From: an uncultured Prevotellaceae bacterium
GTDB taxonomy: Bacteria; Bacteroidota; Bacteroidia; Bacteroidales; Muribaculaceae
NCBI GenBank assembly: GCA_937904375.1
Contig: CALDIG010000081.1
Location: 1-11,457 of the forward strand
Reading direction: 5' to 3'
DNA length: 11,457 bases
The notes under the pieces are model-generated. The model was not told the origin of the DNA, ran no database searches, and worked only from the letters and a program-made list of their open reading frames with translations. Numbering within the stretch: position 1 is the stretch's first letter; each line of letters starts with the position of its first letter. The translations under genes were made by a program, and so were the position numbers. Below are positions 1 to 5,955 of this stretch, in pieces.

Positions 1-536
1 GGGAGGTAGCATAAATCTACTTTAGAAACTTAAGTTTTTTACAAAAATACAACTAATTTGTTACATAGCATGAATTTTTTCCTGTCTATTTTTCACATTT
101 TTACAACATGTTGCAAAAACGCGTAACTCTGTTCAGCGATTGCATCGAAGACGCTAAATGCCTCGTTAGAGGCTATTTATCTGAAAGACCATGCAAGAGG
201 GTCGAAGACCCTTGCAGCTTGGTCATTGATACAAGCAATGATGTGCGCCGTAGGCGAACTTCAAAGCAGTCAGAATTTTAGACTTTTCGCTTGGCGAGCA
301 ATCGGGTGAAGTTCGTCTTCGACGCACTTTTCAGATTGATAGTCTTTGGACCAAGCTGCGACCCCCTTTTGGGTTCTGGCATGGTCTTAAGCACAAAGTC
401 GGGTCTTCGACCCGCCCAGCGTCTTCGACGCTCACAGGGTGTCAACCTAAACGCACAAGAATCGCTGAACAGTTGCAAAAACGCTGATGGGAAACTGTTT
501 CTCAACAAAAGAGAATGATATTACACAGCAGATAGT
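1..536. other. Gene-free region with hairpin array
   Basis: I see no convincing gene here. The two short open frames around 278-518 lie on opposite strands across the hairpins and resemble no protein I know. The left part (1-120) is AT-rich. From about 142 to 432 there is a run of short hairpins, listed separately. The region lies downstream of the minus-strand lipoprotein gene that ends at 537. No hairpin is followed by a clear T-run, so a terminator role is not shown. Confidence 0.7.
142..432. repeat. Array of short GAA/TTC triloop hairpins
   Basis: Perfect hairpins with a three-base loop occur at 198-212 (AGGGTC, loop GAA, GACCCT), 246-256 (CGCC, loop GTA, GGCG), 314-324 (CGTC, loop TTC, GACG), 400-414 (CGGGTC, loop TTC, GACCCG) and 418-432 (AGCGTC, loop TTC, GACGCT). 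One with a mismatch lies at 142-154, and a four-base-loop hairpin (GCCTC, GTTA, GAGGC) lies at 160-173. Several share the core GTC-TTC-GAC or its complement while the outer stem bases vary in pairs. The one at 198-212 sits inside a longer imperfect hairpin closed by GACCA (187-191) and TGGTC (220-224). They resemble REP-like elements; mobility is inference. Confidence 0.7.
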
Positions 537-1334
537 CTAGTATACGCCAGCGATTTCTTTTAGTTCTTGGTTTGAGATGTCAATTGATGCTGTTTTTCCT
601 GTTTTGTTGCCTTTATAGACATATCGAAGATTTTTTCCTGCTTTAATAACAAGCATTAATAACGGTTTTGAGGTGGATTTAGGCGATGTCAATTCTTCTT
701 TCAGTTCTGTCTTAAGCTCAGTTGCGACCTCATCTTTAGCGGCTTGAAGTTGCTTCATGCTCACTTTTTCTTCATTGATTGAATAAATAAAGGAAACCGA
801 AATGCTGTCTTGTTCCAAGCTAACAAAATCTCCAAGTTCGTCGAATTGTTTCGGAAGCATAGATTTGGTTATCTCTATTTGCCAATCGAGTAAATCAGAC
901 ACACTTTGTGGATGTTTTCTTATCTCTATTATATCTTCATTGCTGAAATGAATAACGGTCTCTTTCTTTGTTATAGAGCCTTTGTATATGACCTTATAGC
1001 CACAACCCGATGCGATAAGCAATTTAAAAAGCTCTTCGCTTCCCGATTCGTTAAATAGCATAGAGCCAAAGCGTTTGGTGAAATCAGGTCTCTGCTCTAA
1101 TACGTCTAAATTTATGAAATTTTCATCATAAACATAATTTACAACCATTTCATCGTCAATTATTCTGGCTCCGACGCATGTTGCGATGTCATACTTTATG
1201 GGACAATGGTTGTCTAAGTCATCGACTAATTTCTGTAATTTAATTCGCGACTCATTGTTAGCACAGCCAGTCATTAATGCTATTATCATTAAAGATAATA
1301 ATAGAGTCATTCTTGTTTTTTTAGTTTTGCGCAT
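537..1334 (-). CDS. Putative lipoprotein with a duplicated domain
   Basis: A 265-residue protein of unknown function. The N-terminus has basic residues, a hydrophobic stretch (about 10-21) and the lipobox-like M-T-G-C with Cys24, so it is probably a lipoprotein anchored in a cell-envelope membrane. Met at -3 of the lipobox is unusual but tolerable. The mature part looks like two diverged copies of one domain, about residues 31-138 and 152-261. Matching landmarks are NYVYDEN/SFIYSINEE, KVIYKGSITKKE/RYVYKGNKTGKT and FSNEDIIEI/ISNQELKEI. I cannot name the family. The gene starts 5 bp after the stop of the DUF2007-like gene, so the two are very likely cotranscribed. The ATG at 1334 is the only start that gives the full signal peptide. 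Confidence 0.85.
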   Translation of the reverse strand: MRKTKKTRMTLLLSLMIIALMTGCANNESRIKLQKLVDDLDNHCPIKYDIATCVGARIIDDEMVVNYVYDENFINLDVLEQRPDFTKRFGSMLFNESGSEELFKLLIASGCGYKVIYKGSITKKETVIHFSNEDIIEIRKHPQSVSDLLDWQIEITKSMLPKQFDELGDFVSLEQDSISVSFIYSINEEKVSMKQLQAAKDEVATELKTELKEELTSPKSTSKPLLMLVIKAGKNLRYVYKGNKTGKTASIDISNQELKEIAGVY

Positions 1335-1339
1335 GACAC

Positions 1340-2611
1340 TTATTCTTTTATTGTATTATAAAACTTGAGACTTTCTTTTATTGACTTGACTGGAGCTGAT
1401 TTGCCATAAGCTTCAAAAGCGGCGATAACGCATACTTTTGAAAATTGCTTGTTGTAAATTACAACAATCTCTTCTTTTATGTCTTGTGAACCCGCATGTG
1501 AATACTTGTATTCACGCTCAAAAACTCGTCCAATTCTCTCATTATGAACTGCATTTTTTATTGTTGACATCTTGCATTGTTTCGTCCATTCAGGTGCCCA
1601 ACTCTTAGTCAACTGGTTGAGGTCTTCATCTGTTGGTTCAGAATCAGCTATTGAGGAACTCACAAAGAGCTCCCACCCATCGGCTCTCTTGTTGTTGGAA
1701 ATGTGATATCCGTAGTATCCGTTAGGCAGTTCAGGGTCAAGAGGATATTTCTTCATGTAACCCTCCGGTCGCTTGAAGATTATTTGCCCATTTGTCACCT
1801 CGCCATCTTCCATTAGACTCTCATCTATTATGTATTGCGGTTTATTATAGTCGGCTAATGCTGTTTTTTCACGTTGTTCTATCACTTGCGTGTCAACATT
1901 CGATTTCTTATTATCTTTGGTATTAAATAAAACAATAGCTGCTATGGCAACAATAACCACTAATCCAAGGAGCCAGCGCCTCTTTTTCTTCTTTGCTCGT
2001 CTTTCTTCTTCTGAGCAACTATCACCATCTGGTTTGGAATTAGACAAGCGGTAGTCTAACCCTTTGAAAATAAGAGTTATTCCATAAAGCACGGCTCCCC
2101 AAGCAATGATAAAATGCCCACCAGTTGGCGATGTGGCAGCATTAACATAGGTTATTATCGAAACAAGTGCACCTCCAACTCCCCATAAAAGTCCATAAAG
2201 TATTTGCTTGCCCGATTGTTTCCATTGTTCGTTAGCTTCGGCTGCTTCCCAGTCATATTCCTCTTCTTGCTCATTATCTATTATTGCATTATCAGTATTT
2301 CCATACTCTGCATTGTTAAGCATATAGGGATCATCAATGACCTGGGACTCCGAATCCATATAATTCTCATTTTCAGCGAAAAGCGCATTTTCCAGTTCCA
2401 GCTCATAAGAGTCAAGGACAGCCTTTGCCTCGGCATAATCTTTCTTATCGACATATACAGCAACTCCATCTTCGGTGGGGTCAGTCAACACATTTACCAC
2501 AGTTTTGGGCTCTTTGTGCAACACACATTTAATGCCGGCTTCTTCAAGTCTTACCTTGATGTCTATAGCATTTATCTCATTATCAAAAAACTTCAAAAGT
2601 TTAGGTTCCAT
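1340..2611 (-). CDS. DUF2007-like N-terminus, three-helix membrane protein
   Basis: A 423-residue protein. Residues 1-72 (LLKFFDNEINA...VRLEEAGI...VYVDKKDYAEAKAVLDSYE) match the DUF2007 'putative signal transducing protein' pattern, a small ferredoxin-like fold of unknown role. An acidic linker follows. Predicted membrane helices lie at about 138-156, 166-185 and 212-229. The KKKKRR run just before the third helix sits in the loop after helix 2, which places the N-terminus in the cytoplasm and the C-terminal 190 residues outside. I do not recognise that C-terminal domain. The open frame extends two codons upstream to a GTG at 2617, but I chose the ATG at 2611 because it is a stronger start and still covers the whole domain. 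It is the middle gene of the likely operon, 56 bp after the Sel1 gene and 5 bp before the lipoprotein gene. Confidence 0.85.
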   Translation of the reverse strand: MEPKLLKFFDNEINAIDIKVRLEEAGIKCVLHKEPKTVVNVLTDPTEDGVAVYVDKKDYAEAKAVLDSYELELENALFAENENYMDSESQVIDDPYMLNNAEYGNTDNAIIDNEQEEEYDWEAAEANEQWKQSGKQILYGLLWGVGGALVSIITYVNAATSPTGGHFIIAWGAVLYGITLIFKGLDYRLSNSKPDGDSCSEEERRAKKKKRRWLLGLVVIVAIAAIVLFNTKDNKKSNVDTQVIEQREKTALADYNKPQYIIDESLMEDGEVTNGQIIFKRPEGYMKKYPLDPELPNGYYGYHISNNKRADGWELFVSSSIADSEPTDEDLNQLTKSWAPEWTKQCKMSTIKNAVHNERIGRVFEREYKYSHAGSQDIKEEIVVIYNKQFSKVCVIAAFEAYGKSAPVKSIKESLKFYNTIKE

Positions 2612-2667
2612 AAACACTTATAATTAGAGATTACTATTTGCCCAGTTCATTATTAATTCTTTATGCA

Positions 2668-3714
2668 TCAGCGAGGTGAAGAGGTAATATAAAAATATCC
2701 ACTATAAACCCCACCATCAAATTTCATTGTTCCATAATATTTGCCAACATTGCCATTAAGTGCTTTGGCGACAACTTTGTAAGAGCCATTTTTTAGGACG
2801 GTACTTTTAGTCTCATTTTTATTTATCACAACACGCTTCTTTTCGGGTCCACTAAATAGGACCTCAATTCTGTAATCAGTCTTATTTTGTATTTCACTTG
2901 TTGACTCTGTGCCATATGTGTTATTGATTTTTTCATATTGTGGCAAATTGTAGTATTCGCCTTTCAGCGCTTTATCAATAGACGCTTCTACATATGCATC
3001 ATTTGCATCGGCTGTGTGAAGACCTTCTGGATATAGCTCAAGGTACTTAAGGTAAGCATTAGTTGTATTCAATGATTTGGCTTTTGCCCATGCTTTACTA
3101 TCAGAATTCCAATCTTTATAATCGTATGTTGCCTCAAATGCCAAGTCTTCATCTGCCAGAATCTCATTTAGAGTATTCTTGGCATATTCAACACCCTGGT
3201 TAGATGCTTTCATCAGCCAATCCCATGCTTTTTTTACATTCTGCTCGACACCTAATCCGTATAGATAGCATGCGCCAAGAACATACTCTCCATAAGCATT
3301 AGACTTATTTGCCGAAGATTGAGCCAGCTGAAAGGCTTTGGCTTCATTTACTTCTGTTCCTCTGCCTTGAAGATACATCATTGCTGCAAGTGCTTGGCCA
3401 TAGGGATGGCCTTTTGCTGCGGCTTTATCGTACCAATATAAAGCACTCTTTTCATCGGCTTGAACACCATCGCCTTGCTCATAGCACATGCCTAATTGCA
3501 CCTGTGCGTAGGTGTCACCGGCTTTCGCCTTATTAACTAAAGCCTTGCTATACCCTGCTGGCATTGCGGTAGAAGTTTGTTTACTGTTCTTCTTGTGCTT
3601 CTTAACTTTTGCATCAACGCTAATGCCGGCTGATGATACGAATATGGCAAATAATAGTGCCATAATGGTCTTACTAAAAATAGAAGTTCTCATATCACTT
3701 ACTGTTGTTAACAT
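2668..3714 (-). CDS. Secreted Sel1-repeat protein with C-terminal beta domain
   Basis: A 348-residue protein. A signal peptide runs to about residue 35 (hydrophobic core 17-32, ending V-D-A-K), so it is probably exported. Residues 66-180 hold three Sel1-like repeats, alpha-helical scaffolds for protein binding, recognisable by A-x-x-x-L-G-x-x-Y and G-x-G-V. Residues 205-260 (AWAKAKSLNTTNAYLKYLELYPEG) resemble the 'Y-x-x-Y-L-x-x-Y-P' helical segments often seen in Bacteroidetes signalling proteins. The end (about 275-345, IQNKTDYRIEVLFSGPEKK...GGVYSGYFYIT) looks like a small beta-sandwich domain common in the same phylum. An alternative ATG at 3693 (Met8) gives a shorter but still valid signal peptide, so the start is uncertain. 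It is the first gene of the likely three-gene operon. Confidence 0.87.
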   Translation of the reverse strand: MLTTVSDMRTSIFSKTIMALLFAIFVSSAGISVDAKVKKHKKNSKQTSTAMPAGYSKALVNKAKAGDTYAQVQLGMCYEQGDGVQADEKSALYWYDKAAAKGHPYGQALAAMMYLQGRGTEVNEAKAFQLAQSSANKSNAYGEYVLGACYLYGLGVEQNVKKAWDWLMKASNQGVEYAKNTLNEILADEDLAFEATYDYKDWNSDSKAWAKAKSLNTTNAYLKYLELYPEGLHTADANDAYVEASIDKALKGEYYNLPQYEKINNTYGTESTSEIQNKTDYRIEVLFSGPEKKRVVINKNETKSTVLKNGSYKVVAKALNGNVGKYYGTMKFDGGVYSGYFYITSSPR

Positions 3715-3814
3715 GATTGTATTATTTTTTTTGATGTAGATAATTTATCTTTTACACCCTTTATGACAAAAACTCTACAAAGGTTAACAGCCGACACCTC
3801 TAAATTCTATGATT

Positions 3815-3852
3815 CTCAAGTTTCGGAAGTGATAAACACTTCAAAACTTGAG
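3815..3852. repeat. Long imperfect hairpin
   Basis: CTCAAGTTT...GAAGTG (3815-3831) pairs with CACTTCAAAACTTGAG (3837-3852), leaving one bulge and a short AT-rich loop. CTCAAGTTTC recurs directly at 3943-3952 and in inverse orientation at 4110-4119. It lies about 100 bp upstream of the Sel1 gene start, on its 5' side, so it is not that gene's terminator. Its role is unknown. Confidence 0.6.
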
Positions 3853-3985
3853 GATTACGGAGTTCGGATTAGGGATTTCGGATGAAAATTTTCTTGAAAT
3901 CAATAGCAAAACACCTGGTGTTCTCATCCGTCATCCGTTTTCCTCAAGTTTCTAATGTGCTACTTGGTTGTAGATGTGACTGTTA

Positions 3986-4059
3986 GCCTCGAAGAGGCGA
4001 TTACCCCAGAGGGGTAAAACATGGGGTGCTGCAAGCCCTCAATCCCAACCTCGAAGAGG
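3986..4059. repeat. Cluster of three triloop hairpins
   Basis: There are three short perfect hairpins with three-base loops: 3986-3998 (GCCTC, GAA, GAGGC), 4001-4017 (TTACCCC, AGA, GGGGTAA) and 4049-4059 (CCTC, GAA, GAGG). Two share the GAA loop with the array at 142-432. They occupy gene-free sequence and look like the same class of miniature palindrome. Confidence 0.7.
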
Positions 4060-4123
4060 CTGAACAACAATCGATTATGGATTAATAGCGATTGATATAT
4101 ATTTCTTTAGAAACTTGAGTTTA

Positions 4124-4265
4124 GAGTCCACTTTAAAAAATAAAAGCACACGAATTAAACGAATTATAACGAATTCTATTTTATTGATATAAAGTTTGTT
4201 AGATTTGTGTTGTTTTGTTGTTTTTGTTTGATTTTCGTCAAAAAGCGACTTTTTAAAGTGGACTC
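4124..4265. mobile_element. MITE-like element with 16-bp terminal inverted repeats
   Basis: GAGTCCACTTTAAAAA at 4124-4139 is the exact inverse of the 16 bases at 4250-4265. The 110 bp between are AT-rich and non-coding and include three CGAATT motifs about 10 bp apart (within 4151-4176). The size (142 bp), perfect ends and lack of a gene fit a non-autonomous miniature element. I cannot find a clear target-site duplication in the flanks, and I do not recognise the family of the ends. A long stem-loop RNA is the alternative. Confidence 0.5.
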
Positions 4266-4355
4266 AATTCTTTAAAATATCGCCACAAAAATAAGGAAAA
4301 AAATGAAGATAGAAAAAGAAAGAAAAAGAAAAAAGATTGAGACCAAGCGTCACAA

Positions 4356-5396
4356 TCAGTCCACTTCTCGCAAGGCGATGCCTTGCGAATGAGATGAGTC
4401 TCGCAAGGCGCCGCCTTGCGAATGAGAGAACCTCCCTTCAGTTATCGCTAGAGCTTTCTCGTTGAGCATCAGGCACACCTCGCGCTTTATAGTGCGAGAA
4501 TAGCGGTGAGGCTGCCCCATCGCCACTATCAGGAGCTTGCCATTGCCACAAGCGTCAAACAGTCGTCCAGTGGGCTTCCACAGCTCCCCCATTCCATCAT
4601 CGGTAACCAGTATCATCTCATGGCCATTCTCAAGAGCCCAGTTCTTCACAGCCTTCTCCACTTTGCTGATGCCCGCTGTGACGGGTACATAACCCTCCTC
4701 ACACTTCGCGATGAAGTTACGCTTCCTCTGCTCCAGCTCCTCGCCGCTCAGCCTGTTGGTGCACTGCACATATAGCTTCTTCTCATAGCTCAGCAGATGC
4801 GCGTTTCCCATCATCATGGCATCGCTGCCGGCTACCGTCACCCTCATCTTGGTGAACAGCTCGCCATTGTGATTCCTTACCCACAACCGCCGGGGATTGT
4901 CGGCAAGGTAATCAGTCATGTGTTTCAGTTGCCACTTGTCGGTCAAGATAGTGTCGTCATAACTGTCTTCCCACAACTTGCGGAACCTGCCATCGCTACT
5001 AGCCTTCACGGCATCGTTACAGCCCTTTTTAAAACCATTTATCACTTGCCCCAAGTGATAAGGCACTGGCTCAGTGAAAAACAAGATGCCATGCACATGG
5101 TCGGGCATCACTTGTAGCTTCAGCACACGCACGGCAGGGTAATGCGAGGGGATGTCATTCCAAACCTTGAGCACCACCTTCCCCAACGCACTGAGCACCA
5201 CATGCGGAATGCGGTGATACTCGTCGGGAGCACTCAGCTCCCCTAGCATACGGTCGCGGCCATCAACACACAACGTCACCAGGTAGATGCAGCGGCTGCG
5301 GTAGTCGTGACCCACCTTGCGCTGACGCTTCCCCGGCGACGACCGCAGCTCAGGGTGAGCATCAAGCCACCGTTTCAGTTCATCGGTTAAAGGCAT
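4356..5396 (-). CDS. REP-associated tyrosine transposase fused to a Rossmann-like domain
   Basis: A 346-residue Y1/IS200-like single-strand transposase of the RAYT group. Residues 30-175 form the catalytic domain. The HUH motif is H100-V101-H102 in MPDHVHG, and the nucleophile is probably Tyr163 in YLADNP; both are intact. RAYTs cut and join single-stranded DNA at REP palindromes. Residues 185-320 form an added domain with G-I-S-K-x-E-K (242-248), K-P-x-G (274-277), F-D-A-C (280-283) and G-x-L-L (286-289). I read this as a DprA/LOG-like Rossmann domain, seen with such transposases in Bacteroidetes; its role is unknown. The final 23 residues are two 11-residue repeats (SHSQGGALRDS, SHSQGIALREV) written by two REP-like palindromes, perhaps a read-through extension. 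It stands alone, with polypurine tracts on both sides. It is far longer than a minimal IS200 TnpA (about 150 residues). Confidence 0.88.
   Translation of the reverse strand: MPLTDELKRWLDAHPELRSSPGKRQRKVGHDYRSRCIYLVTLCVDGRDRMLGELSAPDEYHRIPHVVLSALGKVVLKVWNDIPSHYPAVRVLKLQVMPDHVHGILFFTEPVPYHLGQVINGFKKGCNDAVKASSDGRFRKLWEDSYDDTILTDKWQLKHMTDYLADNPRRLWVRNHNGELFTKMRVTVAGSDAMMMGNAHLLSYEKKLYVQCTNRLSGEELEQRKRNFIAKCEEGYVPVTAGISKVEKAVKNWALENGHEMILVTDDGMGELWKPTGRLFDACGNGKLLIVAMGQPHRYSRTIKREVCLMLNEKALAITEGRFSHSQGGALRDSSHSQGIALREVD
4368..4421. repeat. Two REP-like palindromes inside the transposase 3' end
   Basis: Two near-identical hairpins lie 33 bp apart: 4368-4388 (stem TCGCAAGGC, loop GAT) and 4401-4421 (same stem, loop GCC), each followed by ATGAG. 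The 33-bp period is 11 codons, so the reading frame of the transposase is kept through both copies. Only the loop differs between them. This is the expected placement of REP elements beside their RAYT, except that here they are translated. Confidence 0.85.
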
Positions 5397-5431
5397 AGTA
5401 TCATAAAGTTAAAACATGAGAATAATCTATC

Positions 5432-5452
5432 TCGTGAGGTGTTACCTCACGA
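5432..5452. repeat. REP-like palindrome upstream of the transposase
   Basis: The stem is TCGTGAGGT with loop GTT and its complement. It has the same 9+3+9 layout as the hairpins at the gene's 3' end. It differs at three stem positions, each matched by a compensating change on the other arm. It sits 35 bp upstream of the transposase ATG. Confidence 0.75.
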
Positions 5453-5472
5453 CCCACATAACGGATTGTGAC

Positions 5473-5556
5473 AAAGAAGAGGAGAGGAAGAGAAGAGGAA
5501 GTGAAAAGAAGAGGAAAAGAGGAATGCAGAAGAGAGAAGAGAAGAGAAGAGAAGAA
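5473..5556. repeat. Polypurine low-complexity tract
   Basis: The plus strand is almost pure A and G in GAA/GAGA-type motifs, with only two pyrimidines (a T near 5503 and the TGC near 5525-5527 excepted). ACGGATT (5461-5467) and AATCCGT (5559-5565) flank it as a 7-bp inverted pair. A similar A/G-rich tract lies on the other side of the transposase at 4291-4336. Open frames through it are low-complexity artefacts. Confidence 0.7.
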
Positions 5557-5558
5557 GT

Positions 5559-5816
5559 AATCCGTCTGAAGACTCGAAAAACGCCATCATCGAGATTCGT
5601 GGCGGCACAGGCGGCGACGAGGCTGCCCTCTTTGCCGGCGACCTGGCTCGCATGTACACCCGCTATTGCGAGAGCCGGGGCTGGAAAATCGAGATGTCGA
5701 GTTGCAGCGAGGGAGCTGCGGGAGGCTACAAGGAGATTGTGTTCAGCGTCACAGGCAACGGCGTGTATGGCACTCTCAAATATGAGAGCGGCGTTCACCG
5801 TGTGCAGCGTGTGCCG
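5559..5816 (+). pseudogene. prfA: Internal fragment of peptide chain release factor 1 (RF1)
   Basis: Eighty-six in-frame codons, from about NPSEDSKNAIIEIR to HRVQRVP, match the middle of bacterial RF1. They include the diagnostic G-G-T-G-G-D-E-A-A, F-A-G-D-L, MYTRYCESRGW, GGYKEI and KYESGVHRVQRVP signatures. The match is to RF1 rather than RF2. Missing are the whole N-terminal domain, the GGQ peptidyl-hydrolysis loop and the C-terminus, so no functional factor can be made. The frame continues as unrelated sequence and stops at 5880-5882. A weak echo of the next RF1 segment (SA...VAILLP) can be read one frame over at about 5819-5854, which may be eroded continuation. The fragment is intact and undecayed, with no internal stops, suggesting a recent origin. 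It is in opposite orientation to all neighbours. Confidence 0.88.
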
Positions 5817-5864
5817 TGTCCGCATTACGCCAGGCGGTGGCGATTCTCCTGCCGCGCGGGGGGC

Positions 5865-5884
5865 GGTCAGGGCATGCCCTGACC
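5865..5884. repeat. 20-bp perfect palindrome
   Basis: GGTCAGGGCATGCCCTGACC is its own complement. It lies in GC-rich sequence just after the prfA fragment. It is probably a REP-like or cruciform-forming element. Without a T-run it is a poor terminator. Confidence 0.7.
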
Positions 5885-5896
5885 CTACATAGTCCC

Positions 5897-5917
5897 TCTA
5901 AACTCTAAACTCTAAAC
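5897..5917. repeat. Three copies of TCTAAAC
   Basis: Exact 7-bp tandem repeat, three copies. Its inverse (GTTTAGA) occurs as a three-copy array at 7551-7571 on the other side of the large Sel1-repeat gene. Confidence 0.75.
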
Positions 5918-5918
5918 T

Positions 5919-5955
5919 CCAAATTTTGAAGTGGAAATTCCACTTCAAAATTTGG
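5919..5955 (-). repeat. 16-bp-stem hairpin overlapping the Sel1 gene stop
   Basis: The arms CCAAATTTTGAAGTGG (5919-5934) and CCACTTCAAAATTTGG (5940-5955) pair perfectly around a five-base loop. The TGA stop of the large Sel1-repeat gene lies in the right arm at 5945-5947, so the last codons form part of the hairpin. This is a strong candidate for a 3'-end structure or terminator of that transcript, but no T-run follows it on the minus strand, so intrinsic termination is unproven. Confidence 0.65.

Larger units (their letters stand above)
3715..4355. other. Gene-free region rich in inverted repeats
   Basis: No gene is visible on either strand. The region separates the Sel1/DUF2007/lipoprotein block from the RAYT module and holds many inverted repeats, several of them listed separately. 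Upstream of the Sel1 gene, 3778-3786 reads CAAAGGTTA, which on the minus strand is TA-n3-TTTG. This is one base longer than the Bacteroidetes -7 box TAnnTTTG, and no -33 TTG lies at the right distance, so I do not call a promoter. 3879-3930 has CGGATGA and TCATCCG as an inverted pair, with a small hairpin (AACAC, CTG, GTGTT) at 3910-3922 inside it. 4291-4336 is a polypurine tract. Confidence 0.6.
4368..5452 (-). mobile_element. Putative RAYT/REP-like module
   Basis: The transposase gene is bounded by hairpins of one shape: two at 4368-4421 and one at 5432-5452. All have a 9-bp stem TCGYRAGGY, a three-base loop and the complementary arm. The outer limits of the unit are not defined by any target duplication I can see. 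RAYTs are usually domesticated and do not move themselves, so 'mobile' here applies to the palindromes more than to the gene. Confidence 0.55.

Noticed and set aside
198..432. Intrinsic terminators for the lipoprotein operon
   Set aside because: The hairpins lie more than 100 bp past the stop and lack T-runs; they are better explained as repeated elements.
142..432. Clustered GAAGAC/GTCTTC restriction-type sites
   Set aside because: They are a by-product of the shared hairpin core and no restriction-modification gene is nearby.
278..518. Short open frames on both strands across the hairpin array
   Set aside because: They overlap on opposite strands, run through palindromes and show no recognisable protein features.
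3778..3786. Bacteroidetes -7 promoter box upstream of the Sel1 gene
   Set aside because: The gap is three bases instead of two and there is no properly spaced -33 TTG.
5416..5892. 158-residue open frame through the purine tract and prfA fragment
   Set aside because: It reads low-complexity sequence and then the RF1 region in the wrong frame; the real coding signal is one frame over.
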